Shown here piece by piece: positions 21,886 through 33,774 of a stretch of DNA of 64,000 nucleotides. The number at the start of each line of letters is the position of its first letter. Position 1 is the stretch's first letter. This stretch comes from Formicarius rufipectus (Eukaryota > Chordata > Aves > Passeriformes > Formicariidae): positions 902,242-966,241 of the forward strand of contig VXAU01000683.1 of NCBI GenBank assembly GCA_013399695.1. The letters run 5' to 3'. The notes below the pieces were generated by a model, which worked only from the letters and a program-made list of their open reading frames with translations, ran no database searches and was not told the origin of the DNA. A program made the translations under genes and the position numbers.

Positions 21886-24800
21886 AGTTCTTTGGTGAAA
21901 GATGAGCAGTTGGCATTACCCATGCGATGCAAACACACAATTCCCACTTGCACACACAAACACCTTTACTGAGCCAAAGGAGTGCCCAGCCTGTGGTGCT
22001 GGGTACAAACTGCTGCCTCCAACCCTGGTGCTGACAATTCCACCTCCTGTCACCAGACAGGGCATCCCTACATTATACAGCCTCCACAGATCTCTGATGT
22101 TAATGTATGAAACCAAGCAGTAAAATAAAGACCTTTTATCATCTAGAGATGCACACAAGCTTCCTGTATCTAGGAGCTGCAATTTAAGAAAAAATTGCCT
22201 GTGAAGACAGTTGAATTGAATATAAAAAGCTGGTTTTCTTTCCCCAGTATGATGTTCCTATCAAAATTATGGAGCTTTGGGCCAAGTAGGACAAAATACC
22301 CAGAAAAAAACACCCTAAGAGATACATTTTTAATGTTTTCTTTCCAGGAGGTAAAGTTTTTCACCAGCAAAGGACAGGGGCAAAGTATTTGGGATGTTTA
22401 TGATGAAACTTTTTTTCTGTAGTGTTATCTTCCTCTTTCCTAAGCATTTGTACTCTAGAAGCATCTCTCCCATGTGAAACCTATCTTGTCTCAGCATAAG
22501 CACACATGTAAGTTTTTGGAAAGTACAATTGGAAGCAATGAACACAGGATTTTCTACTTCTAGAAAATTAAACCAAAATCTGTTACTAAGACCAATAGGC
22601 TGAGTTAGACAAGCACCAAGCTCAGAGAGCAGGGGAGCTCATGGTACTGAGTACTTCATCATCCCATATCTCACAGGCCTGCCCTTTATCACCTTGGTAA
22701 ATAAATGGAAATCCAATTTAACACCCACTAGCCACTTCCAGAGACTAGCTGATAGATTGCAGTAGAAACAAAATTTGCCTGATGCACAGTTTCAAAATTA
22801 AGTGTCTTTATTCCCCAAAGCCATTTTTATTCTCCAGAAATGCTCAGACAATCTACTCTAAGATAGCACACCTCTGGGGGAAAAACAGCCTGAATGGGAT
22901 TTAAAAACTGTACCTCACTTGCTGAAAAAGTGGGGAAAAGGGGGATATTCACCTGCAGGATTTTGTCTTGGCAGGATTTTATCTTGGCAAGGTTTTATTT
23001 TAAAGGTAATAGCAAATCCTTGGTTGACACTAATGCTGGAAAATCTCCAGGAGTAAAACAAGTTTCCACATTTAACTTACTATACAATCTGTATATGACA
23101 TTTTACCTTCCAATTCAGTTAAGTTTTGGTTTTGCATGCTCTAGAGGGATGCATTCCTCTAACCAACAGCTGTCTATACAAGCCTTGCAAAGCTGTCTTT
23201 TCCGCTTAGGAGCACACCTCTACTACAGTCACTCATCTTTGAACCTGCACTATGATTTCATGTATTTATCTATTTTTTAAGAGTGATATATCTATGCACT
23301 GAAACTCTAGGACTGAAGGGTTTCAAGTCAGGTCCTGAAAAGTTGCCTATGCTCTTCATTTCAGACAATTTCACTACATATTAACCTTTAAGTAAATCCA
23401 TCATTTTCATAGTATTTTACATGGGAGTGACTGAACCTAAAGAGCTAACTAGTTGATTTAGCAATGGAGATTAACTTTCATTTCATATTTATACACCAAT
23501 TATATGTTCTGAATGTTATAGGCCATCTAACTCAGTGTATTTTTATAAGTCATTATAATGCTGATTGTTCCTACAGATAATACCTGAAAAAAACAATAAG
23601 TAATTAACCTCAAAGCTGATGAGAGTGCAAAAGCTTAAATCTTGTCAAATACTTTCTGACATAAAAGAATCATTGCATCAAAACAATTAGACAACATGTT
23701 TATAAGCAGATGGATTGTTTCTTCCACTTTTGCTTTAAGAAGTTTAATGTGTTTGACAATATATGGTGAAAGCCTTTTTCATTACATGAACACATGACTG
23801 ACTACAGAACTGATACCGAATGCTCATAAATGGAGGTGTTGTCACATTGCCATGAATTGCAGAGGAATCAACCAACTGTTGATTGGACAAACAGTTCTCT
23901 TTGTCCTGCACAGTCCACAACATTGTTGTTTGTTTTGTTTGTTGGTTTTTTTTTCAAATTTTCTATGTACTGAACTATGCATTTCATTAATTTTCACCCT
24001 TTAAAGACAGCGAGTGTTGATCTGATATAAATGTGTGTGGTTTTGTCTATTCCAGCAAAACTACCCAACTTTGTATGGCAATGGCACCTTGACCAACAAT
24101 ATATATGAATGTTGCTTTCACTGCATTATATCTATTTCACACTTTGGTCCAATAGGTTAGAGACTAAACACATTGTGCAATGCAACCACAAGAAACAATA
24201 CCAAACCATGAACATAGCTCACAACTTACAGCATCTACTTTCAAGTCTCCCAAAGGGGTTCTACAAGACTAATTATTTGTAGAATATGGGTGTGCTGTGA
24301 TAAAATATACTAGAGAATATTCTACGTTCCATGTATTAGTCTAGTAAACACTATGTTCTTTCTAATAAGTAAAATAAGTCATCAAAATTGTCATCTTTTA
24401 ACTTTGTCCAGAAGATGAAAATAATGGAAAAACTTAAAATATCATGCTCAAAACAGAATTGATGTATTATTTTGTCTTCAGTTCTCCAAAAGTGACTCCA
24501 AAGTATTGTAAGATACTGGTAATAACGGTGTCTTTTTAATTAAAAAACAAAACAAAAAAAAAAAAAACAGGAAAAAATAATCATTACATAAAAAGAGCCA
24601 ATGCTCCAAAGATTAGCTAAAAACTAACCATGGAAATAGCTCCCAAGTTAAGCATTTACCACTTGAGGGGGGATATTGTGTCCACTGAAAGATGCACGTC
24701 TCTGTGAACTTCTTCAGACTTCACTGCATGAACTGTTTGAGAATGTAGTGGGAACAGCAGTGCTTGCTGTTTTCTAGCTCTCGCAACACTGGTGGAACAT

Positions 24801-27800
24801 GAACTTACTTGTTCATGCACTAAGCCAGAATCTGTAATATTATGCTGTAATTCATTTGAGCAGGATGGTTAGACAGGCAACAGTTGAGAATTGCTCAAAA
24901 TTTTAAGATGCATGCTAGCACGTAGGGGGAAAGGAGAGAACTCTAGTATTCCAGATATTGTTTAGGAAGTATTCAGAGGGAAGACTGCAGAATTGCATCA
25001 ACATGGCACACTCCTTCACAAGTTTGTTTATCACAGTGTTTAAATGCATTGTTAATGAGCTCAAACCAAGTGGGGTAAAAACCCTAAACCAAAGAGTTTA
25101 GTTCATTCCTCAGCTCGAAGTTAGTACAATTGCTGTAAGTTCCACTCTCTAAGTATCACAGGCTTAGTTCTCTATATCTGACATATAAGCAGAGTTCCTC
25201 ATCATGAATTTGTCAGACATGAGTCTGCTGGATTAGGGCAGGGGACATAAGAAGTGATGTTAAAAAAATCAGTTTGGGGGTTTTAGTGGGAGATCTCTGA
25301 ATACAGTCTTAAACACTTGGAACAGTTCTGTTAGGCATAGTTTCAAATAGTGCAAAGGTAACATGGAGGAAAATGGCCATTTTGTGTCATTTTTCTCCAT
25401 TACATATGCACTTCAGCAATGTGGGTAGGAAGCTAAATTGTGCTGACCTTTATAAGAGACAGGGTGTAACTGCTGAAGGAGAAGTGACATTGGTGCATGC
25501 TATGTTTTCATTTGCTGCTGCACTTTCTAGGCTTCCTGATACCATATAACCACTAATGAGCACATCAGCTCAACACACTTAAGCACAAATCCCTTTCGAA
25601 TCATTCTATCAGTTCCAGTAGCAGGGGTGAATGTAAATGCCAATCCCAGATCTGCAGCTAGTTAAACCTGCAGGAAATTATACACATTTTAATTTTTAAG
25701 AGCCTCAACTATGGATCATTAGAATAAGAAGTCTTCTCCTAATTATATTCCATGCTATCATGATATTTTAACCCCGTGAGACTGCACTGTCATGCCATGG
25801 CAGCATGCTGAACAGACTTCACATATGTCACATATATTGAGTGCTACACGAATACAGAAAAATTGAAATATGCCCAGTTAAGAGTCTTACAATTTGCTCA
25901 CAAAGAGAAGGATGAAATTGAAGCCATGCATTATTTGATTACTTCTTAGTAGCAGCACTCCCACTTTTAAAACTCATGCTAGAGATTGCTGGAAGCAGTT
26001 ATAGAAGGGAACAAATAAAGGTAAATTCAAAGCACATTCACAACAACAAAGAAATATCTGCCTACCTCCAGCTAAGAACTTCCTATCATAGCAGCACTAG
26101 ATATTGCTGTTTCACATATTCATTTTCCTCAATAGGGCAATACAGAACTCAACAACTCTGCAATTTCCCCTTTGTTTTCTCACTGACAGTCTAGGTCTCA
26201 AAGTCGGTAGCATCTCCTCTTTCTTTCCTGCAAAATTTTCAGAGGCCATTGTAAACACCACCAAAAATGTTTGTCTTTTGTCTCTTAAATTCTGCCAATC
26301 TAATATTTAAATAAGGATTACACTTAAGAGCAATTATGCCCCAATCCTCTTGCTGACTTGTAGTCATCTTCAGCACACTCCATAGCTGTCCCCCATCCCT
26401 GACATTGTTTGTCTTGTTCTTTCCAGAGTTTTGACTTCAGTTGTGACCAGTGAAAGGTCTTTAGAACCTGCTCTGAGGAAAAATAACACTGAAAGACAGG
26501 AGCCTCTTAAACATCAGTCACTCAGAAAGATATGCCTACTACCATTTCACCAAGTTTCAGATACAATACCAAACCAGTAGGAGTTTTGTATCCTGGTAAA
26601 CATGAAATCAGCTTTCTCTTAAAATCTGAACCTCCATGGAGTTACTCACAGGCAAAGGACAAACAGCTTAAGAGAATGCATAGCTTGCCATTGAGAACTA
26701 AACTCCCATTCAAGTGCACAGCAAGTGGCACTGGTGCTGTTAAGAGATGTTGTGGATGTCACTTGCCATACAACACAAAAGAGCCTGTCCTTAGTAATTA
26801 ATAGTTTCATGTAGCTATGCAAGGCCGGAGTTCAACCATACAGTTTAGACATGCCTAAACATTGAACCAATGAATACTTTTGTTGCCTTTGATGGAACAG
26901 TTGCTCATAAGTTGGAAAGTTAGATACCTATGCAAAAACCTTGCTTTGTTTCAATCACAAATCTTTACCCTGGAATAGCTAGATATTACAGACCCATTGA
27001 CATCCAATTAATCATCTCAGTGTATGTTTACACTGAAATCAAATGAGAAAGAAAATCCCATCAAAAACTACATTAGACCCCAGAAAAAAAAATACACCAG
27101 AACAATACCAAAGGCATAGGGAGCTCATTTTTGTTTTGCTCATACTTATGGCAATATCAGTTTGCCAGTAGAATGCTATTAGAAAAAGTCTCTCATTCTT
27201 TGTTCACTGTTTCATTGTCTGTTTCCAAACCCTGTTTTGAAAGGGTTACATCATTCTTCTCAGCTCAAAGTTTAATTTTAGGAATAAAACATGTATCGTC
27301 ATTAGTCTATCTCTGAGTTATTTAATCATACAGAGTAATGAAGGAAAGACAGTGATGGAATCTCTCCTACATCCACCTCTGGAGATTCAGATTTATCTTA
27401 CAAATCACAACAGGTAACAGAGTTAGTAAGGCAAAGAAATCCCAAATCCTCTCTCTTCTGATCTATTTGGATGAGGTATTGAAATGAAGGTTAGGACAGC
27501 AACCCAACTCACCTTTCAGGTGAAAAAAAAAAAAAGTAGATATTTTCCCTCTCAAAGTTTCTTTGATTTAACATTGAGAGCCTGGACATTTTCTAAGCCC
27601 AGAGGCCATGGACAAAAGAGGCAAGTGAAATCCCAGCACACTTCTAAGATGAATTAAGTTTAGGCCATAAATCCTAAATCAGTGGACAAAATAGATTAAA
27701 CTATAAATGCATTTTTCTAAGAGGTCAAAATGTCAAATGTCAGGAAATTGGACAAATAAATAGAGACAAACCTGAGAAAACATGATAGGCAAAAAGGCAT

Positions 27801-28160
27801 TTTTCAATAAAAATGATAATGAGCAGCAGCTTATATAGACTAAGAATAATAAATAAATAGATAATCTGATAATACTTTTCTGTAGTTATTGAATAAAGGA
27901 CTTGGAAAAAACTTTTCAGAAAGTCATTGAGAAGTATCAGCTCTGGTTTGGAACACTTGAAACAAAAAGGAAAATGAAGTTCTGAAACCAAGCAAGTCTT
28001 GAAATCAAGCTTACATGTCCACAGGACACAAGTGGAGCAAATTCACTTGAGGCACTGAAGTTCCACAGAGATGTCACTCATAAATGAGGTAAGCTCATGC
28101 TGAACATTAAGGGCTAAGCAGACTCAACTGATTTCTATGTTATCAGAGAGGACTCAAAAA
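21886..28160. other. Unassigned noncoding DNA
   Basis: No gene is supported. It contains a 3 x 16 bp tandem repeat (22955-23002), a short T/G-rich tract (23927-23957) and an A-rich tract (24541-24570). The 128-codon plus-strand frame at 22894-23280 begins just ahead of the tandem repeat and runs through it, with no family resemblance. Confidence 0.5.
22955..23002 (+). repeat. Tandem repeat, 3 x 16 bp
   Basis: Units GCAGGATTTTGTCTTG (22955), GCAGGATTTTATCTTG (22971) and GCAAGGTTTTATTTTA (22987). The first two differ at one position and the third is more diverged, so the array is small and decaying. Confidence 0.85.
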
Positions 28161-28862
28161 AATCACAAAATAATTGAGGTTGGAAGGGACCTCTGGAGGT
28201 CATCTAGCCCAGCTTTCTGCTCAAGCAGGGTGACCTAGAACCAGCTGCTCAGGACTGTGTCCAGTTGGAGTGTGTCCAAGAATGGCAGCTGCACAACCTA
28301 TCTGGGCAACCCCAGTATTTGATCATCCTGACTGTAAAAAGAGTTTTTTCTTGTTTAAATTTGATTTATTGCATATTAATTTGTGCCTACTGCTTTTTGT
28401 CTTTTTACTGGGCACCACTGAGAACAATCTGGATCTGTCTTCTTTACAAGCATCTATCAGATATGCATGCATACCAAGGCTTCTCTTCTCCTAGTGAAAC
28501 AGTCCTAGCTCCTCAGATGGTCTTCACATAGCAGATGTTCCAGTCCCATAAATGTGTCTGTGGCCCTTCACTGGACTTTTTGCAGGATGTTGATGTTTGT
28601 CCCAGAAGACACCACTCTAGATGCAATGTCACAAGTGTTGAGGATAGAGCAAGGATCATTTCACCTCCCTTGACCTGCTGATGGTGTTTTTCCTAATGCA
28701 GCTCAGGAGGCTGTTATCTGCCTTTGCCATGAAGGCACAATGTTGGCTTCATGGCCAGTTTTTGTTCTCAAGGATCCCAGAGCCTTTTCTGCAAAGCTGC
28801 TTTCCAAGTGGCAATCCTTCAGCCTATATCGGTGCATCGGGTTCTTTCTCCCCAGGTGCGAA
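28161..28862 (-). mobile_element. CR1 LINE, 3' part including the end of ORF2
   Basis: On the plus strand the copy starts with the reversed 3' tip (AATCACAAAATAATTGAGG, then TTGGAAGGGACCTCTGGAGG) and continues through CTGCTCAAGCAGGGTGACCT, the block around GGGCACCACTGAGAACA, and TCACCTCCCTTGACCTGCTG, ending at CCCCAGGTGCG. That order spans the CR1 3' untranslated region and part of the reverse-transcriptase ORF2, in minus orientation. Compared with the remembered consensus there are several internal deletions and many stops, so no ORF2 frame survives. The 5' truncation near 28862 is where similarity is lost. Its 3' tip differs from that of the CR1 at 668-963, which suggests another CR1 subfamily. 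Confidence 0.92.
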
Positions 28863-29251
28863 ATTTTTCAATTCTTACCAAGCCCCAGAAAAAAAATATT
28901 TGAAGACATTAATCAGTAAGGATAAATGAAATAATTAGAGAACTGCACATAAAATTTTAGCCAGTTTTAATTGTTGCCCTCTTTCTTCAGGCAGTTGGGA
29001 TCCATGAAAGTAATGAAACATGGTTCAGGTTCCCAGTTTCTCTCTGTTCTAAGTCAACTGTATTTATTACTTGTGAAATATTGCTAACATTACCTATGTA
29101 ATAAAATTAAATCACAGCTCACATTGCCATTTTTTTTCTCTAAAAGTATCTTGATACATTAAGGTTCTTATTTTTCCAAGAGTTAACAACATAATGTATT
29201 TAAAAGACAAAAAACATGCACTAGAAACCATAAAATTAATATCATTTGAAC
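28863..29251. other. Unassigned spacer between two CR1 fragments
   Basis: AT-rich sequence with no CR1 similarity I can see. It separates two same-strand fragments whose 3' tips both face left, so they are separate insertions. Confidence 0.55.
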
Positions 29252-29480
29252 AATCATAGAATGGATTGGGTGGAAGAGACCTCAGAGGTCGCCAACCGGG
29301 CAGAGACACCTTCCAACAGACCATGTTGCTCAAAGCCCCCATCCAGACCTTCATGACCCTCAGAGTAAAGTTCTTCCTTATATCTAATCTAAATCTACTC
29401 TCTTTTAGTTTAAAACCATTCCTCCTTGTTCTTTACTCCATGCCCTTGTAAAATGTCCCTCTGCAGCTCCCTTATAGTGA
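29252..29480 (-). mobile_element. CR1 LINE 3' end with internal deletion
   Basis: It begins AATCATAGAATGGATTGGG, the reversed CR1 tail, and contains GTTGCTCAAAGCCCCCATCC, then CCCTCAGAGTAAAGTTCTTC and TTAGTTTAAAACCATTCCTC, all in CR1 order on the minus strand. The segment normally found between the 'CATCC' block and the 'AGTAAAG' block, about 100 bp by memory, is missing, so the copy is internally deleted as well as 5'-truncated. No coding sequence remains. Confidence 0.9.
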
Positions 29481-32400
29481 CTGGACAGTTTGTAATCTGA
29501 TCATACTAAAACTTTATGTACACACTTTATACACATAAAGTACCACATACACTTCATGAAACTCAGATCAAATTGTCCTGATGATAACCATAGGCATGGT
29601 GTCCAATTAACCCAAAAAGTAACAGACCTGGAGTACAGATCTATTACTCTTTTTGTTTGTCATTTAAAGATGCTTAATCTTAACATCATAAATGTATAGG
29701 AGAAATTAAAAATACATTTCTGGATGAAAATATCTTTTTCAACAGCTAAGTTGCTGGTTGTAGACAAATACTCATGCTTCAGTTAACCAAAATTATTCTT
29801 TATTCATCCTTACTGCAACTATGTTTTTATGCCTATAATATTGTATTTGTTAGTCTTTTCCATAAGCTGTTATCAATACTAATTTTATATGCCTATCCCT
29901 AAAACCTTCATTTCTACTGTAATCAAATATACATCTTTAGAACTGAACTATTCATAAATCTTGGACATAAAGGGTTTTGCCTTTTTTTTTTTTTTTTTTT
30001 AACTGAGTGTTGCTATGACATCAGGAAATTTGTGACCCTGGTAAAAATGAAAATATCTGTGTACTATGCAAGAGTCTTCACCTATTGTGATCCAAAACAG
30101 GTCTTTTCATGTTTTTCATAACATTTTTAAAGTAGTCAAACCAGTTGATTTTTGAGATTATAACAAAAGCTTTCCCTGTTGCTGTAGAGATTGAAATGCG
30201 TATAAAATATGAAAGTTAAAACATTTCCATAAATATTTCAAATACCAGATAAGGTAAGGGCCTGTCAACATTTTTTTGGCAAATCATTATATACAGAGAG
30301 ACTGTAACTCAGACTGTAAAAAAAGCCAAACTTCTCTTCAGACTCCAATTTATCTTAAAATTAAGGGTGGCCCATTCAAACTGACAGAAAATTACTTCTT
30401 GCAACTGTGAAAAAACACAAAGTTAATGCAAGAGTTCCCTCTACCTCCAGCCTTCCTTCAAGAAATCGTGCATCTCAAATGCTTTTGATGTTTCTGTAAA
30501 CTATATTCCTGTACCTTAAATTGATATATTTAATGTATAAACTTTTCTTTTTTCAAGTGTCCATAGCACAAATTACTAGCTATGGATATGAAGTAAAACA
30601 GATTAAAGGAGGAGAAATAGTCATATCTGTTTTGCTATGTGTTCATTCATTCTTCTTAATAAAAAATTCACAAACATTTGAGAAGGTGAACTGAGTTTTT
30701 ACCTCTGCCAACCAAATATTTCTGAGCTTTAGTAGTCTGCTTATTTCTTTAAACCTTCTTTTAAAGTGATTTGGTTATACTGCAGTGCTTATGTTATTGT
30801 ATTGCTATGGAGTCTACAAATAACATTAGCTGGCTAACAAAATAAGACATCCAAACCCAAGTAGTTCCTTTCACAGCATCAGCTCACACAGCAGTAATTC
30901 TGGAACTATTTTTACAAACTACTGGGCAAAAATAATGGCAACAGTAAACATTTGTAGGAACTAAAGAGCTTGCATAAAGTAGCGTGATTTCCATTTCATT
31001 TCTCACATTGGTTTATTCCCCTTAAAGTTACTGTAAAGTTACACAAGGAACTTGTAACTTTCAGAAACCAATATTCAAAAGCTTGCTAAATTTAATTTAG
31101 TAGGGCATGACATCAAGACAAGGAATTTATCTCAACTATTTGTGAAATACTAATAGCCATCCACCTCTTGCTACACTTCCAAAAAGTCTGGAACAGCATC
31201 TGAAAAAAGTTCCAAACTGTTTCTGTGTTGGGATATTATCTACCATTAAGTAAAATGTGGGTAACAGCTCCGCTGGATTTAAGTTCTTCAGACACCACTT
31301 TTGTTTGTACCACCTCATTATAGGAATTATTGTATAGGTAATGCTTTGAAAAAGAGATTACTTTTGGGTTTAATAAAAACTCAACATTCAAAGTGTTTAA
31401 TAGGTTTTGAGGATCATGAATATACCATAGAGATTGGTGAGAAAAGGCTTATTTTGAGATAAAAAACATTTAACACCTTCTCCTTCCACCCTTCACCCCC
31501 CACATCTCAGAAATCAGCAATCTCATGTACTAGTTCTTTAACACAACTTTCTGCTTCATCTAAAACAAACCTTCTGTAGCATATTGGCTAAAGGTCGCTG
31601 AGTGGAACTGAAATGTGTTTTTGCTTTGATAAAGAAGCAAGCACTTGTATTAGAGATTCAAGATTTCCACATTTGATATACTTAATTTTATCTCAGTGTC
31701 TTCAAGTGAAAAAGGCACATGACTACTACCCCTACCATTTGTCAATCAGTGAAGAACCAGTAGCTGAATATTACCACTTTGAGCACACCCCTAACATACA
31801 TATGCAAAAATTCAGTCACCTCCCGAATTTTTGCCACCTCTACCTGAGGGCTCAATTTTTTTGGACTCATGATTCCAAATATTAACTTATGCTGATGAGT
31901 TGTATGTGAAGCACTTCAAAGCAGTCGCAAATCCATCTGAGATCAGATGCATTTGCTTGGAAGTCACTAAAATCCACCCTTCCCTATAAATTCTACAGAA
32001 AATTAGTAAAAGACAATTCTCTTAGCATGCTATTCTATATAAAATAACTATATTTCTCATAGGATGTGGGAGAAACATCTCAAAGTAGCAAAAGGTTGCT
32101 ACTTCAACCTTTTATTTTATAATAGCGATACTCAACTTCAAAAAGAAAATTTAAATGTCTGTGCAGGAAGAAAATCATTATTTGAGATCTCCTTCAAAAT
32201 TTTACCAAGCTGCATGCTGTTTTGCAGAAACAAGTGTCATTATTACACATGGTATGCCCTGCTACATACCCTATGAAAGCACTGCTTAGATGACACTTCA
32301 GCCTTTTCTTAATATATGTCTAAAAAGAACATCACAGTACTCTGCATCGAGCTAGTAACCATATTAATGATATTTGACACTTTCCTAGTGTAAGTCCTTG

Positions 32401-33730
32401 TTACAATTGGTTATAACTTTTCATGTTTTAAATATTGAGGCTAAAATTTATACTTATAGATAAAAATAATGTGCCATTTTCCCACAACCAGAAGAGTCAT
32501 TACTTCTCTTTTATCAAAGCTGATTATCTTTTTCTTTTAAGACAAGTTACTATCTTGAGAGTTCAGGACAATGGCTTGAGATCTGTGGGTTTTATGTCTA
32601 CATGTGTTAGCTGTCTTCCTTGTCATCTCTGCAGCAAGAGATGCAAAAGCCAAAGCTCTGAAAATTTCTCTTTCAAATCTGCAGAATATTCTTAATACAG
32701 GTAGCTCTCTTTTCAAGAAGATGTAATGTACGTTTAACTACAACTCTCTCTTGCCTACCTCTGAAAATTTTTCGGATAATAAAATCGCAACCTTTTGCTA
32801 AATTTGGTCCTTTCCAATTCACGTCACAAGATGGTCAGTTGAGAATAAATAAGATTATGTATTGAAAGACTGCTGTTTGCATACATCCTGGAGTCAAAAT
32901 TTGTGGATTCAGGATTTAGAAGGTCTGAAGTCAAGGTTGCAGGAGGATGCTTAAAAAGGAGCGATTATTTAATGGGTAGGGTAGTTAACAGTAAATCACT
33001 AGTGCTGCCCCCCAACACTTCTGCTTAACAGTAGCAACTTACTGAAAACAAATTTACCAAAGGTTATCCACTAGTAAGTAGTCATGATTATCTGATGAGG
33101 TACCTGGGAACACTTTTATGTCAGTTCTGCAATTAAAATACTGAAAGTAGGGTTTGAATGAAAGAAGCATCCTGTATGCTAAGTAATCTGAAGAACCATG
33201 CCTTCAACTGACTGTCCAAACTTAGGAGATGCTTGGCTCTGCTCCCTTGGGCCTACAAAACGGTATATGACCAACCAGTGTCAGCTAAGAGTTAAATTCA
33301 TGAATGTTTGCAGAACATCCAGATTCTGTGATGAGCCATTCCTAATAAAGTCCCTTTGCAAATTAATAATTTTGTATTTAATACAAAGATCAAGGAGGTG
33401 GAGATGTGAAGACAATATTAAATAAAACATTCATTGAACAAAGCTGAGGTCTTGGTCAGAGAAAAAAAAATTACAATCTATAATTACATTATTGTACATT
33501 TTATTATAACAAACATGCGCAAAGGTGTTGAACTAAGGTCACACAGGCAAACTCAATTCCAGCACCTCCCAATTTTAACCTATTTGACTCTGCAACCCTA
33601 AAGTACTTTAAGCGTAGGATTTTTTGTGCTGTACAGTATATTTTTGTAAGACAGCCAAAATCAGCTGTGTGAATAAATACAAACCCCTTGCATACTATGA
33701 ATTTCCTAAATCTTTCTTTTTATCCAGATC
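29481..33730. other. Unassigned noncoding DNA
   Basis: No gene, RNA or repeat family recognised. A run of 19 T lies at 29982-30000. Short frames throughout have no family resemblance. Confidence 0.5.
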
Positions 33731-33774
33731 AAAAAAAAAAAAAAAANNNNNNNNNNNNNNNNNNNAAAAAAAAA
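33731..33774 (+). repeat. Poly(A) tract interrupted by a 19-N gap
   Basis: Sixteen A residues (33731-33746), 19 N (33747-33765) and nine more A. The gap lies wholly inside a homopolymer, so it is probably a longer A run that was not resolved by sequencing, not missing unique sequence. Confidence 0.85.

Noticed and set aside
22894..23280. 128-codon plus-strand open frame
   Set aside because: It runs through a 16-bp tandem repeat that supplies a repeated segment; the rest is low-information sequence.
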